Positions 21,527-28,152 of a stretch of 28,152 bases of DNA are shown here, in pieces. The stretch is from assembly GCA_002792995.1 (NCBI GenBank), contig PFPJ01000029.1:1-28152 (forward strand). The letters run 5' to 3'. The translations under genes and the position numbers were made by a program. A model generated the notes under the pieces. The model had not been told where the DNA came from. It saw only the letters and a program-made list of their open reading frames with translations, and did no database searches. This DNA is from Candidatus Magasanikbacteria bacterium CG_4_10_14_0_2_um_filter_41_10 (GTDB lineage Bacteria > Patescibacteriota > Patescibacteriia > Magasanikbacterales > UBA922). The first letter of the stretch is position 1. Each line of letters opens with the position of its first letter.

Positions 21527-22867
21527 TTAGAACAAAGTTTTAATTTTTTCTGTTCCATAGTAGTACACATGTCTGCCTTGTTTTTGAGAACTAAGAAAAC
21601 CTTTTTCCTCTAAATCCTTTAGGTCTTTGCTTGCTGTCATTTTTGCTATTTGATTTATGTTCATATGGATTGTGAGATTTGTTCTTTCATCGGGATCTCC
21701 ATGTAAGTATTGAAGTAATTGAACTTGTCTCATATTTAATTTATATTTCTGTTCACTTATTTTTTTCATTTTTGTATTTCCTTGCGATTGTCTATTTACA
21801 TATTTTTTGAAATCCATCAAAGCAAGTTTAATTTTTTTGACATTATAATCTATGAAATATGTCAAATCATTATCATCTTGTTCACTATACACATATGCTA
21901 AGATGTATTGCTTTGGTGATAATTTAATAATTTTTGATATGGGTAAATAAACAAATGCCCAATATCCGTGTTTAATCAGATACCAATAAAAGAGTTGTCT
22001 TGCTAACCTACCATTCCCATCAGTAAAAGGGTGAAGGTATCCTATCCAAAAATGAATCATAATCGCCTTTATGATGGGGTGCAAGAAAGCTTCTTGCTTC
22101 AAGTCGTCATTCGCAAATTTGATAAGTTTCTTTAGTTCTTTTTCAACAAAATTGACCTCTGGACCCTTATGATATATTTCTCCGGTAAGTTTATCGTTTA
22201 CATAAATAGGTTCTCCTTCTTTTCGCATTCGAGGTTTATTTCCATCTGAGTCAAGGGTATCTTTTGTGATGATACCATGCAATTCCAAAATCAGATCCAT
22301 GCTCATCTCTTTATCTTTATATTTTTCTTCGATTGCTTTCATTGAAGTGTAACTATTAACAATCATTTGTTCAGAACTGTTTTTTGGTTTTCGTCCTTCT
22401 CTAAGCATTTTTTTGGCTACTTGCCTAGTTGTGGCTGCCCCCTCTAACTGGGATGACGCAATGGCTTCTTCCATTATTCCCCGTGTTATAAGTTTTTGTT
22501 TATTGGATTTGTCTATTCCATCTTTACCAACAAATAATTCTCCGCCTGTACTCATATCCAATTCATGGAAAAACTCCTCAAAGTAATCCAATTTGCTCCA
22601 TGTGAATGTTTCTTCTTTAATATCATTTATAGGTGTTTTTAAAGATTTGGATTTTCTAAAAAGTTTTATTAAAAACCATAACTCTTCTCTTTTTATACTT
22701 TTAGGAATTGGCTCTTTGTATTTAAATTCATCCCAATAAATGTAATCCGTATTTAAAAATTTTTTTATAAAATCAAAAATCTTTCCAGTATCTTCCTTAT
22801 AAAGCATTTGAAGTACTTGATCTGGTTTTACATCATCTAAAGATGGCTTTTTTAAAGTGTATTTCAT
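21527..22867 (-). CDS. Fic-domain protein with C-terminal winged helix
   Basis: 446 residues. The Fic core motif HPFTDGNGRLAR (catalytic His279) identifies an enzyme that transfers AMP or a related group to hydroxyl side chains of target proteins. The inhibitory helix motif S-x-x-x-E-G is seen as SSQLEG (Ser138-Glu142) on the N-terminal side, which makes it a class II, self-inhibited Fic protein. Residues 365-440 form a winged helix-turn-helix (MNINQIAKMTASKDLKDLE, then GRHVYYY as wing), so it probably binds DNA and may regulate its own promoter, which holds two 38-bp repeats. Many such proteins occur without a toxin-antitoxin partner; no partner gene is seen here. The leader is about 20 bases without a ribosome site. 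Confidence 0.92.
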   Translation of the reverse strand: MKYTLKKPSLDDVKPDQVLQMLYKEDTGKIFDFIKKFLNTDYIYWDEFKYKEPIPKSIKREELWFLIKLFRKSKSLKTPINDIKEETFTWSKLDYFEEFFHELDMSTGGELFVGKDGIDKSNKQKLITRGIMEEAIASSQLEGAATTRQVAKKMLREGRKPKNSSEQMIVNSYTSMKAIEEKYKDKEMSMDLILELHGIITKDTLDSDGNKPRMRKEGEPIYVNDKLTGEIYHKGPEVNFVEKELKKLIKFANDDLKQEAFLHPIIKAIMIHFWIGYLHPFTDGNGRLARQLFYWYLIKHGYWAFVYLPISKIIKLSPKQYILAYVYSEQDDNDLTYFIDYNVKKIKLALMDFKKYVNRQSQGNTKMKKISEQKYKLNMRQVQLLQYLHGDPDERTNLTIHMNINQIAKMTASKDLKDLEEKGFLSSQKQGRHVYYYGTEKIKTLF

Positions 22868-22876
22868 ATATTTGGT

Positions 22877-22962
22877 ATAGGTCTAGTTATACCTATTTTA
22901 TACCTATTTTATACTTATGTCAAGATAGGTCTAGTTATACCTATTTTATACCTATTTTATAC
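22877..22962. repeat. Two 38-bp direct repeats in the fic promoter (operator candidate)
   Basis: Identical units at 22877-22914 and 22925-22962, 48 bases apart start to start with a 10-base spacer. Each holds an inverted pair ATAGGT...ACCTAT and two tandem copies of ATACCTATTTT. Unit 1 covers the -10 and start point of fic, and unit 2 lies between the fic -35 and the divergent ubiA-like promoter, a position fit for a repressor controlling both genes. Confidence 0.75.
22895..22923 (-). promoter_or_regulatory. Promoter of the fic gene
   Basis: Minus-strand TTGACA (22918-22923), 17-base spacer, TAAAAT (22895-22900); start near 22888. Confidence 0.7.
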
Positions 22963-22967
22963 CTTTT

Positions 22968-22996
22968 TTGAGTAAAAGAGAGTATTTTGCTAGGAT
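22968..22996 (+). promoter_or_regulatory. Promoter of the UbiA-like gene
   Basis: TTGAGT (22968-22973), 17-base spacer, TAGGAT (22991-22996), start near 23003. It begins six bases after the second 38-bp repeat. Confidence 0.6.
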
Positions 22997-23025
22997 GAAA
23001 TGGGATTAAGACAAGGGGGTATCCC

Positions 23026-23937
23026 ATGCTTCGTCACATCCGTGAGTTCATCTGGACGTGCAAGGAGATGTGGGGCTTCAAGGACCCACATCTGAAGACA
23101 ATCAAGCAGCAACTTCGTGCGTCTGGTCGGCCTGGAGCTGGCATCTTCGCCGCTCTGCTTACCTTCGTGAGCTTCCTGCTCGTGAAGCAGCCGCTCCCGT
23201 GGTTGCCTATGTTGGTCACCATGTTCGCGTACGACCGACTGACGCGGAACATCATGACCTTCAACGACATTCAGGACGCTGCGCACGACGCGAAGAAGGG
23301 AAAGCGGCTTGCGCTCGATCATCCGAGAGCGATTCGGAAGTACTGGCGACGACAAGCCAAGATCATCCTCGCGTTGCTCCTGTTCATTGGCCTGGTCGGG
23401 AACCCGTTCCTGGCGTTGTTCATGACAGGCGTCTGGGTACTGGGCCTCGTGTACTCCTACAAGCCCAAGTGGTATCCACTCAACAACCTGACCGTTGCCG
23501 TCTGCTCTGGTTCTCCGGCATTCGTTGGAACTATCTATTACGGTGGTAAAGACACGCTCACCGCAATGTGGGTGTTTGCGATCTTTGCTTCGATCATGCT
23601 GTTCCGAGAAATCCTCAAGGATATCGAGGACTGCGAGATCGATTCGGGGTACAAGCGGACCATGGTGACTGTGTCTGGAAAGGGAAGGACACTTTCAAAC
23701 CTGCTTGGCTTGGTGTTCTTGCTGCCACTGGCTATTGTGTTTTACAGCTGGTTTGTCGTTCATGATCCATTCCTTATTTGGGCGACGATTTTCATGTTCG
23801 TGTTGATCATCTACACACTTGCCTTTATGTTCGTTGCGTCCATGGAGCGGTGGCTTCACCTTGCCACAAGGGCGAAGCAATACGTGGATTTGCTCATCCA
23901 CGTCATTCTCTTTGTGCTCATCGTTCAGAACATCTGA
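23026..23937 (+). CDS. UbiA-superfamily prenyltransferase
   Basis: 303 residues, integral membrane, with about eight hydrophobic segments. Both Mg-diphosphate-binding Asp motifs are present: NDIQDAAHD (Asn80, Asp81, Asp84, Asp88) and DIEDCEID (Asp199, Asp202, Asp206). A YSYKPK motif near 143 is also typical. UbiA enzymes attach an isoprenoid chain to an aromatic ring, a heme, a glycerol phosphate or a phosphoribosyl group; which acceptor is used here cannot be told. GGGGG lies six bases before the ATG. GC content drops along the gene, from 36 of 60 (23101-23160) to 24 of 60 (23761-23820), so it may be a transferred gene or a mosaic. It is divergent from fic. Confidence 0.88.
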   Translation: MLRHIREFIWTCKEMWGFKDPHLKTIKQQLRASGRPGAGIFAALLTFVSFLLVKQPLPWLPMLVTMFAYDRLTRNIMTFNDIQDAAHDAKKGKRLALDHPRAIRKYWRRQAKIILALLLFIGLVGNPFLALFMTGVWVLGLVYSYKPKWYPLNNLTVAVCSGSPAFVGTIYYGGKDTLTAMWVFAIFASIMLFREILKDIEDCEIDSGYKRTMVTVSGKGRTLSNLLGLVFLLPLAIVFYSWFVVHDPFLIWATIFMFVLIIYTLAFMFVASMERWLHLATRAKQYVDLLIHVILFVLIVQNI

Positions 23938-24058
23938 CGGTGCGAGAAGAGTGACATGGGCACGGCGTCTCCCGTATGACGTCCACGTCGCCAGTCGTGA
24001 CAAACTGGCATTCTTCAGACGATACAAATACGTTTTTGTTGTGTGAAAAATGATTTTC

Positions 24059-24067
24059 TGTGGATAA
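24059..24067 (-). promoter_or_regulatory. DnaA box upstream of nrdJ
   Basis: TGTGGATAA reads TTATCCACA on the minus strand, the exact consensus nine-mer. DnaA boxes upstream of ribonucleotide reductase genes are known in E. coli. It is single, so chance is possible. The gap 23938-24137 otherwise holds a GCCAGT/ACTGGC hairpin and the stem described next, and no gene. Confidence 0.5.
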
Positions 24068-24075
24068 CAATTTCA

Positions 24076-24097
24076 AAAGTTTTTCTTCAAAAACTTT
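24076..24097. other. Nine-pair hairpin between the UbiA-like gene and nrdJ
   Basis: AAAGTTTTT (24076-24084), loop CTTC, AAAAACTTT (24089-24097). Possibly a weak terminator; no long T tract follows. Confidence 0.4.
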
Positions 24098-24137
24098 CTT
24101 CGCTCTGTTGAGAGAAAAAGGAAATTGGGTGGGGCAT

Positions 24138-24167
24138 TTGGTCAGATATTTCGAGTTGTGTTATACT
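24138..24167 (+). promoter_or_regulatory. Promoter of nrdJ
   Basis: TATACT (24162-24167) with TTGGTC 18 bases upstream (24138-24143). The start point would fall near 24174, just before the NrdR boxes. Confidence 0.55.
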
Positions 24168-24185
24168 GAAGTTCCTACCGAAAAA

Positions 24186-24233
24186 ATACTACATATTGTG
24201 TTACGAACCTTACTCAAACACAATATATAGTAT
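24186..24233 (+). promoter_or_regulatory. Pair of NrdR boxes controlling nrdJ
   Basis: ATACTACATATTGTGT (24186-24201) and ACACAATATATAGTAT (24218-24233) closely match the NrdR box consensus acaCwAtATaTwGtgt. They are 32 bases apart centre to centre, about three helical turns, the usual arrangement. NrdR is a zinc-ATP cone repressor of ribonucleotide reductase genes; here the boxes lie just downstream of the predicted start, fit for blocking transcription. The second box is nearly the reverse complement of the first. Confidence 0.88.
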
Positions 24234-24240
24234 TTACTCG

Positions 24241-24397
24241 GATGAGCTCCCTTGTTGGTTTTCCCACCTGGTGGCACCAAAGACATGTATTTGTTCCTTG
24301 CGCTCTATTGTCATGTTCATCTATCGATAAGCACCCTGACAATGGACGCGGAGACTAGAACTGTCTCCCTGTAACGCCGTGATTTCTTACCATACAG
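24241..24397 (+). ncRNA. Structured 5' leader of nrdJ (candidate riboswitch or attenuator)
   Basis: Between the NrdR boxes and nrdJ lie about 200 transcribed bases with no gene. Local stems: TTGG...CCAA enclosing CCAC-CTG-GTGG (24255-24280); ATTGTCA (24307-24313) with TGACAAT (24337-24343); GGAGAC (24350-24355) with GTCTCC (24363-24368). The loop of the second stem carries GATAAGCAC (24326-24334), which can pair with the 3' arm GTGCTT of the terminator at 24398-24416, so an antiterminator or pseudoknot is possible. The conserved core of cobalamin riboswitches is not visible. An orphan 'nrdJ RNA motif' has been described upstream of such genes (recollection); I cannot tell whether this is it. 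Confidence 0.5.
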
Positions 24398-24416
24398 AAA
24401 GCACCGCGTGCTTTTT
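24398..24416 (+). terminator. Terminator-like hairpin between leader and nrdJ
   Basis: AAAGCAC (24398-24404), loop CGC, GTGCTTT (24408-24414), then further Ts to 24416. It lies inside the transcribed leader, 23 bases before the nrdJ ATG, where a terminator makes sense only as a conditional attenuator. Confidence 0.65.
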
Positions 24417-24439
24417 ATCCCCTTTTAATCTTTTATTCT

Positions 24440-27400
24440 ATGAGCCCTGTCGATTCACGATTCATCGAAGGTCTTCATCTCGGACAGGATGAGGCAACAC
24501 AGTTTACGTACAATGAACAGACTGGTTTGAAGTTCAAACGTCGTTTTAGTGAAGAAGGCAAGAGTCCTTTTGATATGGTTGAATATGAAATGCGTACTTC
24601 GGTTATCCGTGAACCAGACGGAACGGTCGTTTTTGAACTCAAAGATATTGAAATCCCAAAACAATGGTCTCAGGTTGCGACAGATATCATCGCACAAAAG
24701 TATTTCCGAAAAGCGGGTGTCCCGCAATATAATAAAGATGGTTCGGCGAGGCTGAACGCTGACGGCTCTCCCATGCTCGGAGCCGAAACAAGCGTGAAGC
24801 AGACGGTTCATCGTCTTGTGGGCACCTGGCGTTTTTGGGGAGAAAAATACGGATACTTTGCGACAAAAAAAGATGCGAACATATTTTATGATGAACTTGT
24901 GGTGATGCTTATCCGTCAGATGGCAGCACCAAACTCACCACAATGGTTTAATACTGGATTGAACTGGGCACATGGTATCAATGGCCCTGCTCAAGGGCAT
25001 CATTATGTAGATCCAGATACAGGTGTCATGACACGCTCAACAGATTCGTATACGCATCCACAACCACACGCGTGTTTTATCCAGTCTGTGAGTGACGATC
25101 TCGTGAATGAAGGTGGTATCATGGATCTCTGGGTACGTGAAGCACGACTCTTCAAATATGGATCTGGAACGGGAAGTAATTTTTCTACGCTCCGTGGACG
25201 AGGCGAACCTCTTTCTGGTGGTGGACGCAGTAGTGGGCTCATGAGTTGGCTCAAGATCGGAGATCGCGCTGCAGGTGCTATCAAATCTGGTGGAACGACG
25301 CGTCGTGCAGCAAAGATGGTCATCCTCGATCTTGACCATCCAGATGTCCGAACATTTATCAATTGGAAAGTGGAAGAAGAAAAGAAAGTCGCTGCGCTCA
25401 TCGCAGGAGGGTATTCATCTGACTACGAAGGCGAAGCCTATGAGACCGTCTCAGGACAAAATTCCAACAACTCTGTCCGCGTGCCAAATAAATTTATGGA
25501 CCTTGTTCAGCGTGGTGGCAATTGGGAAATGAAATGGCGCACCGATGGCACCGTTTGTGAAACGATAGAAGCAAAAAAACTGTGGGATGAAGTTGCCTTT
25601 GCTGCATGGGCATGTGCAGATCCAGGATTGCAATATGATGACAATATCAATGAATGGCACACGTGTCCTCAATCTGGAAAAATTCGTGGATCAAATCCAT
25701 GTAGTGAATACATGTTTCTTGACAACACTGCCTGTAATCTTGCGTCACTCAATCTTGCACATTTCTTTGATACCAAAACAACAACATTTGATGTAGATGG
25801 ATTCAAGCATGGCACACGACTCTGGACGACGGTTTTGGAAATCAGTGTACTCATGGCACAATATCCAAGTAAAGAAATTGCACAAGGATCATACGACTAT
25901 CGTACGATTGGTCTTGGGTATGCAAACATCGGGTCAGTGCTCATGACAGCTGGGATTCCATACGAATCAGAAGATGCATATGCGTTTACAGGAAGCGTCA
26001 CGGCACTCATGACAGCAGAATCCTACAAGACCAGTGCAGAAATGGCGCGCACGCATGGCCCATTCCCAAAATATCATTTGAATAAGGACGACATGCTCCG
26101 CGTCATGCGCAATCATCGTCGCGCGGCATTCAATGCGCCAGACAATGAATACGAAAAACTAACAGTCAAACCACAAGGCGTGAATCCACAATACGCACCA
26201 GCCTATATTATTGCCGCAGCACGACAGAGCTGGAACGAAGCAGTAGAAATGGGAGAACAATACGGATACCGCAATGCACAGACGACACTGCTTGCGCCTA
26301 CCGGTACGATCGGACTTCTTATGGATTGTGCAACGACTGGTGTCGAACCAGACTTTGCACTCGTGAAATTCAAAAAACTTGCAGGTGGTGGATACTTCAA
26401 AATTGCAAACGAAGCTGTTCCTTCTGCGCTCGAACATCTTGGGTACACAGAAGCACAGACACAAGATATCATCGACTACATGCGTGGGTCTGCTGACGTC
26501 ACGAACGCGCCACACATCAATGCCGAAACGCTGAAAGCAAAAGGATTTACTGATGCAGATTTAGTAAGTGTCAGCAAAGCACTGGAGAGTGCCTTTGAAA
26601 TGCAATTTGCATTTAACGTCTGGACACTGGGTGAAGACTGTATGAAGCGTGCAGGATTTTCTCCAGAAGAATATAATGACCCGAAGTTCAACATGCTCAA
26701 GGGCCTTGGTTTCTCTTCACAAGAAATTGCAGAGGCAAATGAGTTTGTCTGTGGAACGATGACAATAGAAGGTGCGCCACATCTGAAAGAATCGGATTAC
26801 AAAGTATTTGATTGCGCAAATAAATGTGGGAAAAAAGGACAGCGCTATATTCACTGGAAAGGACACCTTCGCCAAATGGCCGCGGCGCAACCCTTCCTCT
26901 CTGGTGCGATTTCAAAAACAATCAACATGCCAAATGAGGCAACGATTGATGACGTCAAGCAAGCGTACTGGGATTCATGGCAACTGTCCCTCAAAGCTGT
27001 GGCCATCTATCGTGATGGATGCAAACTCAGTCAGCCATTGTCTACCAGCTCAAAAGAAAGTGATGAAGACAAAAAAGAACGAGAAGATGCAGAAGCAGTG
27101 GCAGAGCAGAAAACCGTAGCCGCAGTAATCAAAACAACATCTATTGAAGAACATGTCGAAGCGTCTACCATTGCGCAAGCCATTGAGCAAGCGTCTGCCA
27201 TTCTGAACCAGCATGTGCCAGACAGCCATGTGATGCCAACGTATGCGAGTGATGGGTCTATTAGTGAGCACCGCATCTATCTGCACGGAGAAAAAAGAAA
27301 ATTGCCAGCAAAGAGAAGCGGTATTACGATTTCTAGTAAAATCGGTGGTACAAAACTCTGGCTCCGCACAGGAGAATACCCAGATGGACGGCTCGCAGAA

Positions 27401-27958
27401 ATCTTTATTGATGTGTATAAAGAAGGCACGATTGTGAAGAGTATGATGAACATGTTTGCCGTGTCTATTTCTATGGCGCTGCAGTACGGGGTGCCACTCG
27501 AAAAATTGGTAGACAAATTTACGTTTACACGGTTTGAACCTTCTGGCATGACAGATCACCCAAATGTGAAAGTCTGTACCTCTGTGATTGACTTTGTCTT
27601 CCGTATCCTTGGTATGGAATATCTCGGACGCACAGATTTCGTTCAAGTGCCACCAAAAGGAATTCAAAAAAAGAAATTTGAACAGATGGCAAAAATGGCA
27701 GAGACAAGTGTGACACAAAAAACACTTGAGATAGAACAGGTAGTAACGTCAGGCGTTGACACGCAAGTCGCAGGACAGACAACACTACCGACACTCGAAG
27801 AAGTCACTGAACTCAAAGTAGCATTGTCAGAATCTGACAAGTTGCTTGGAGAGATGATGGGAGATGCACCTGCATGTCCGACGTGTGGCCACATCACGGT
27901 TCGCAACGGGAGTTGTTACAAGTGTTTGAACTGTGGGGATAGTCTAGGGTGTAGTTAA
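24440..27958 (+). CDS. nrdJ: Class II (adenosylcobalamin-dependent) ribonucleotide reductase
   Basis: A full 1172-residue large class II enzyme that makes deoxyribonucleotides from ribonucleotides using AdoCbl to form a thiyl radical. Catalytic residues are visible: Cys212 (PHACFIQ) and Cys432 (NTACNL) as the redox pair, and the radical Cys421 with Asn419 and Glu423 in SNPCSEYMF. The substrate-phosphate motif PTGTIGLLMD is near 620. The C-terminus ends in a Cys-rich zinc-ribbon-like tail (ACPTCGHITVRNGSCYKC, then LNCG and GCS) used for reduction. The region from about 870 to 930 is charged and linker-like. The oxygen-independent enzyme fits an anaerobic or microaerobic life; CPR bacteria generally must import B12 (inference). 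No Shine-Dalgarno sequence precedes the ATG. Confidence 0.96.
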   Translation: MSPVDSRFIEGLHLGQDEATQFTYNEQTGLKFKRRFSEEGKSPFDMVEYEMRTSVIREPDGTVVFELKDIEIPKQWSQVATDIIAQKYFRKAGVPQYNKDGSARLNADGSPMLGAETSVKQTVHRLVGTWRFWGEKYGYFATKKDANIFYDELVVMLIRQMAAPNSPQWFNTGLNWAHGINGPAQGHHYVDPDTGVMTRSTDSYTHPQPHACFIQSVSDDLVNEGGIMDLWVREARLFKYGSGTGSNFSTLRGRGEPLSGGGRSSGLMSWLKIGDRAAGAIKSGGTTRRAAKMVILDLDHPDVRTFINWKVEEEKKVAALIAGGYSSDYEGEAYETVSGQNSNNSVRVPNKFMDLVQRGGNWEMKWRTDGTVCETIEAKKLWDEVAFAAWACADPGLQYDDNINEWHTCPQSGKIRGSNPCSEYMFLDNTACNLASLNLAHFFDTKTTTFDVDGFKHGTRLWTTVLEISVLMAQYPSKEIAQGSYDYRTIGLGYANIGSVLMTAGIPYESEDAYAFTGSVTALMTAESYKTSAEMARTHGPFPKYHLNKDDMLRVMRNHRRAAFNAPDNEYEKLTVKPQGVNPQYAPAYIIAAARQSWNEAVEMGEQYGYRNAQTTLLAPTGTIGLLMDCATTGVEPDFALVKFKKLAGGGYFKIANEAVPSALEHLGYTEAQTQDIIDYMRGSADVTNAPHINAETLKAKGFTDADLVSVSKALESAFEMQFAFNVWTLGEDCMKRAGFSPEEYNDPKFNMLKGLGFSSQEIAEANEFVCGTMTIEGAPHLKESDYKVFDCANKCGKKGQRYIHWKGHLRQMAAAQPFLSGAISKTINMPNEATIDDVKQAYWDSWQLSLKAVAIYRDGCKLSQPLSTSSKESDEDKKEREDAEAVAEQKTVAAVIKTTSIEEHVEASTIAQAIEQASAILNQHVPDSHVMPTYASDGSISEHRIYLHGEKRKLPAKRSGITISSKIGGTKLWLRTGEYPDGRLAEIFIDVYKEGTIVKSMMNMFAVSISMALQYGVPLEKLVDKFTFTRFEPSGMTDHPNVKVCTSVIDFVFRILGMEYLGRTDFVQVPPKGIQKKKFEQMAKMAETSVTQKTLEIEQVVTSGVDTQVAGQTTLPTLEEVTELKVALSESDKLLGEMMGDAPACPTCGHITVRNGSCYKCLNCGDSLGCS

Positions 27959-27982
27959 ACAGTGATTGGTGAACAATGAACA

Positions 27983-28014
27983 AAAAAACCGCTGGAATTG
28001 TCTGGCGGTTTTTT
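27983..28014 (+). terminator. Intrinsic terminator of nrdJ
   Basis: AAAAAACCGC (27983-27992) and GCGGTTTTTT (28005-28014) pair exactly around a 12-base loop, 24 bases after the stop. Confidence 0.92.
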
Positions 28015-28030
28015 AGTAGAAAAGATTAAA

Positions 28031-28070
28031 AGATTACGTTTGGTTATCGCCAAACAAGACTGAAAGATTA
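28031..28070. repeat. Variable-stem palindromic repeat, copy B
   Basis: AGATTAC, inverted repeat GTTTGG-TTATCG-CCAAAC (28038-28055), then AAGACTGAAAGATTA. Flanks correspond to copy A at 17894-17936; the stem sequence is different but base pairing is conserved. Confidence 0.55.
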
Positions 28071-28105
28071 TTTTATATAAAGTAGCATAATTTTTTTAAT
28101 CCTGG

Positions 28106-28111
28106 TATACT
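28106..28111 (+). promoter_or_regulatory. -10 element of the gene at the window end
   Basis: TATACT ends eight bases before the ATG at 28120, so the transcript would begin at or next to the start codon (leaderless). No good -35 is seen. Confidence 0.45.
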
Positions 28112-28119
28112 TTCTTTAT

Positions 28120-28152
28120 ATGGAAAAGACAACTGTCAACAATAAAAAGACT
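28120..28152 (+). CDS. Start of a gene running off the window, product unknown
   Basis: An open frame MEKTTVNNKKT begins at 28120 and stays open to the end of the window. Only 11 codons are visible, so the product cannot be named. Support is the -10 sequence just upstream and the preceding terminator of nrdJ. Confidence 0.4.
   Translation, partial: MEKTTVNNKKT

Noticed and set aside
22877..22962. CRISPR-like array
   Set aside because: Only two 38-base units with a 10-base spacer, no cas genes, and the units sit exactly on a promoter.
24241..24440. Cobalamin riboswitch of the known class upstream of nrdJ
   Set aside because: The conserved core words and the B12 box are not recognisable on either strand, so only an unclassified leader is claimed.

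Overview
The window looks like a chromosomal segment of an uncultured bacterium of the Patescibacteria/CPR type. The lineage is inferred from gene content, not from a marker gene. Supporting signs are AT-rich genes with very short spacers, a giant surface protein built of lamin-tail, PKD and OB-fold domains, TrmB-type regulators with a sensor domain common in CPR genomes, a DsbA-VKOR pair, a class II (B12) ribonucleotide reductase, and mostly Shine-Dalgarno-free gene starts. UGA is used as a stop, so the recoded CPR lineages (code 25) are excluded.

Layout. 1-2445: aldehyde dehydrogenase (5' cut off), nitrilase-family hydrolase and transaldolase on +. 2525-3135: a GC-rich island with two small genes on -. 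3237-5162: transketolase, followed by a structured intergenic element. 5420-5986: elongation factor P (-). 6122-6852: a second GC-rich island encoding an exported beta-barrel-like protein. 7149-9173: a TrmB-type regulator with four tandem sensor modules. 9176-10195: the EF-P modification ligase EpmA (-), converging on it. 10290-11556: six tRNA genes (Gly, fMet, Gly on +; Ala, Phe, Pro on -), a frameshifted GIY-YIG gene and several hairpins. 11648-13345: Kef-type antiporter. 13455-13795: a third GC-rich island. 13721-17416: 1231-residue lamin-tail/PKD/OB surface protein. 17498-17875: a fourth GC-rich island with a six-cysteine secreted peptide. 17971-20321: VKOR, DsbA, DUF1294, a bacterial PH-domain protein and a small membrane protein. 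20375-21418: RuvB. 21527-22867: Fic/winged-helix protein. 23026-23937: a UbiA-type prenyltransferase that is GC-rich at its 5' end. 24059-28014: nrdJ with an elaborate control region. The next gene starts at 28120.

Two themes stand out. First, the resident genes mostly start without a Shine-Dalgarno sequence, some almost leaderless. The GC-rich islands (60-67% GC in sampled lines against about 30-47% in the sampled resident lines) instead carry GGAGG-type ribosome sites, and several have their own promoters and large hairpin terminators. They look like imported small-gene cassettes, and two encode exported proteins. Second, several regulatory architectures are unusual. These are the one-HTH/four-sensor TrmB protein, the fic promoter inside two 38-bp repeats, and the nrdJ region with a DnaA box, two NrdR boxes spaced 32 bp apart, a folded leader and a terminator just before the start codon.

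Functional links: transaldolase and transketolase belong to the non-oxidative pentose phosphate pathway, which feeds ribose to nucleotides that NrdJ reduces. EpmA plausibly modifies Lys32 of the EF-P encoded about 3 kb away. DsbA and VKOR form an oxidative folding pair next to a secreted six-cysteine protein.
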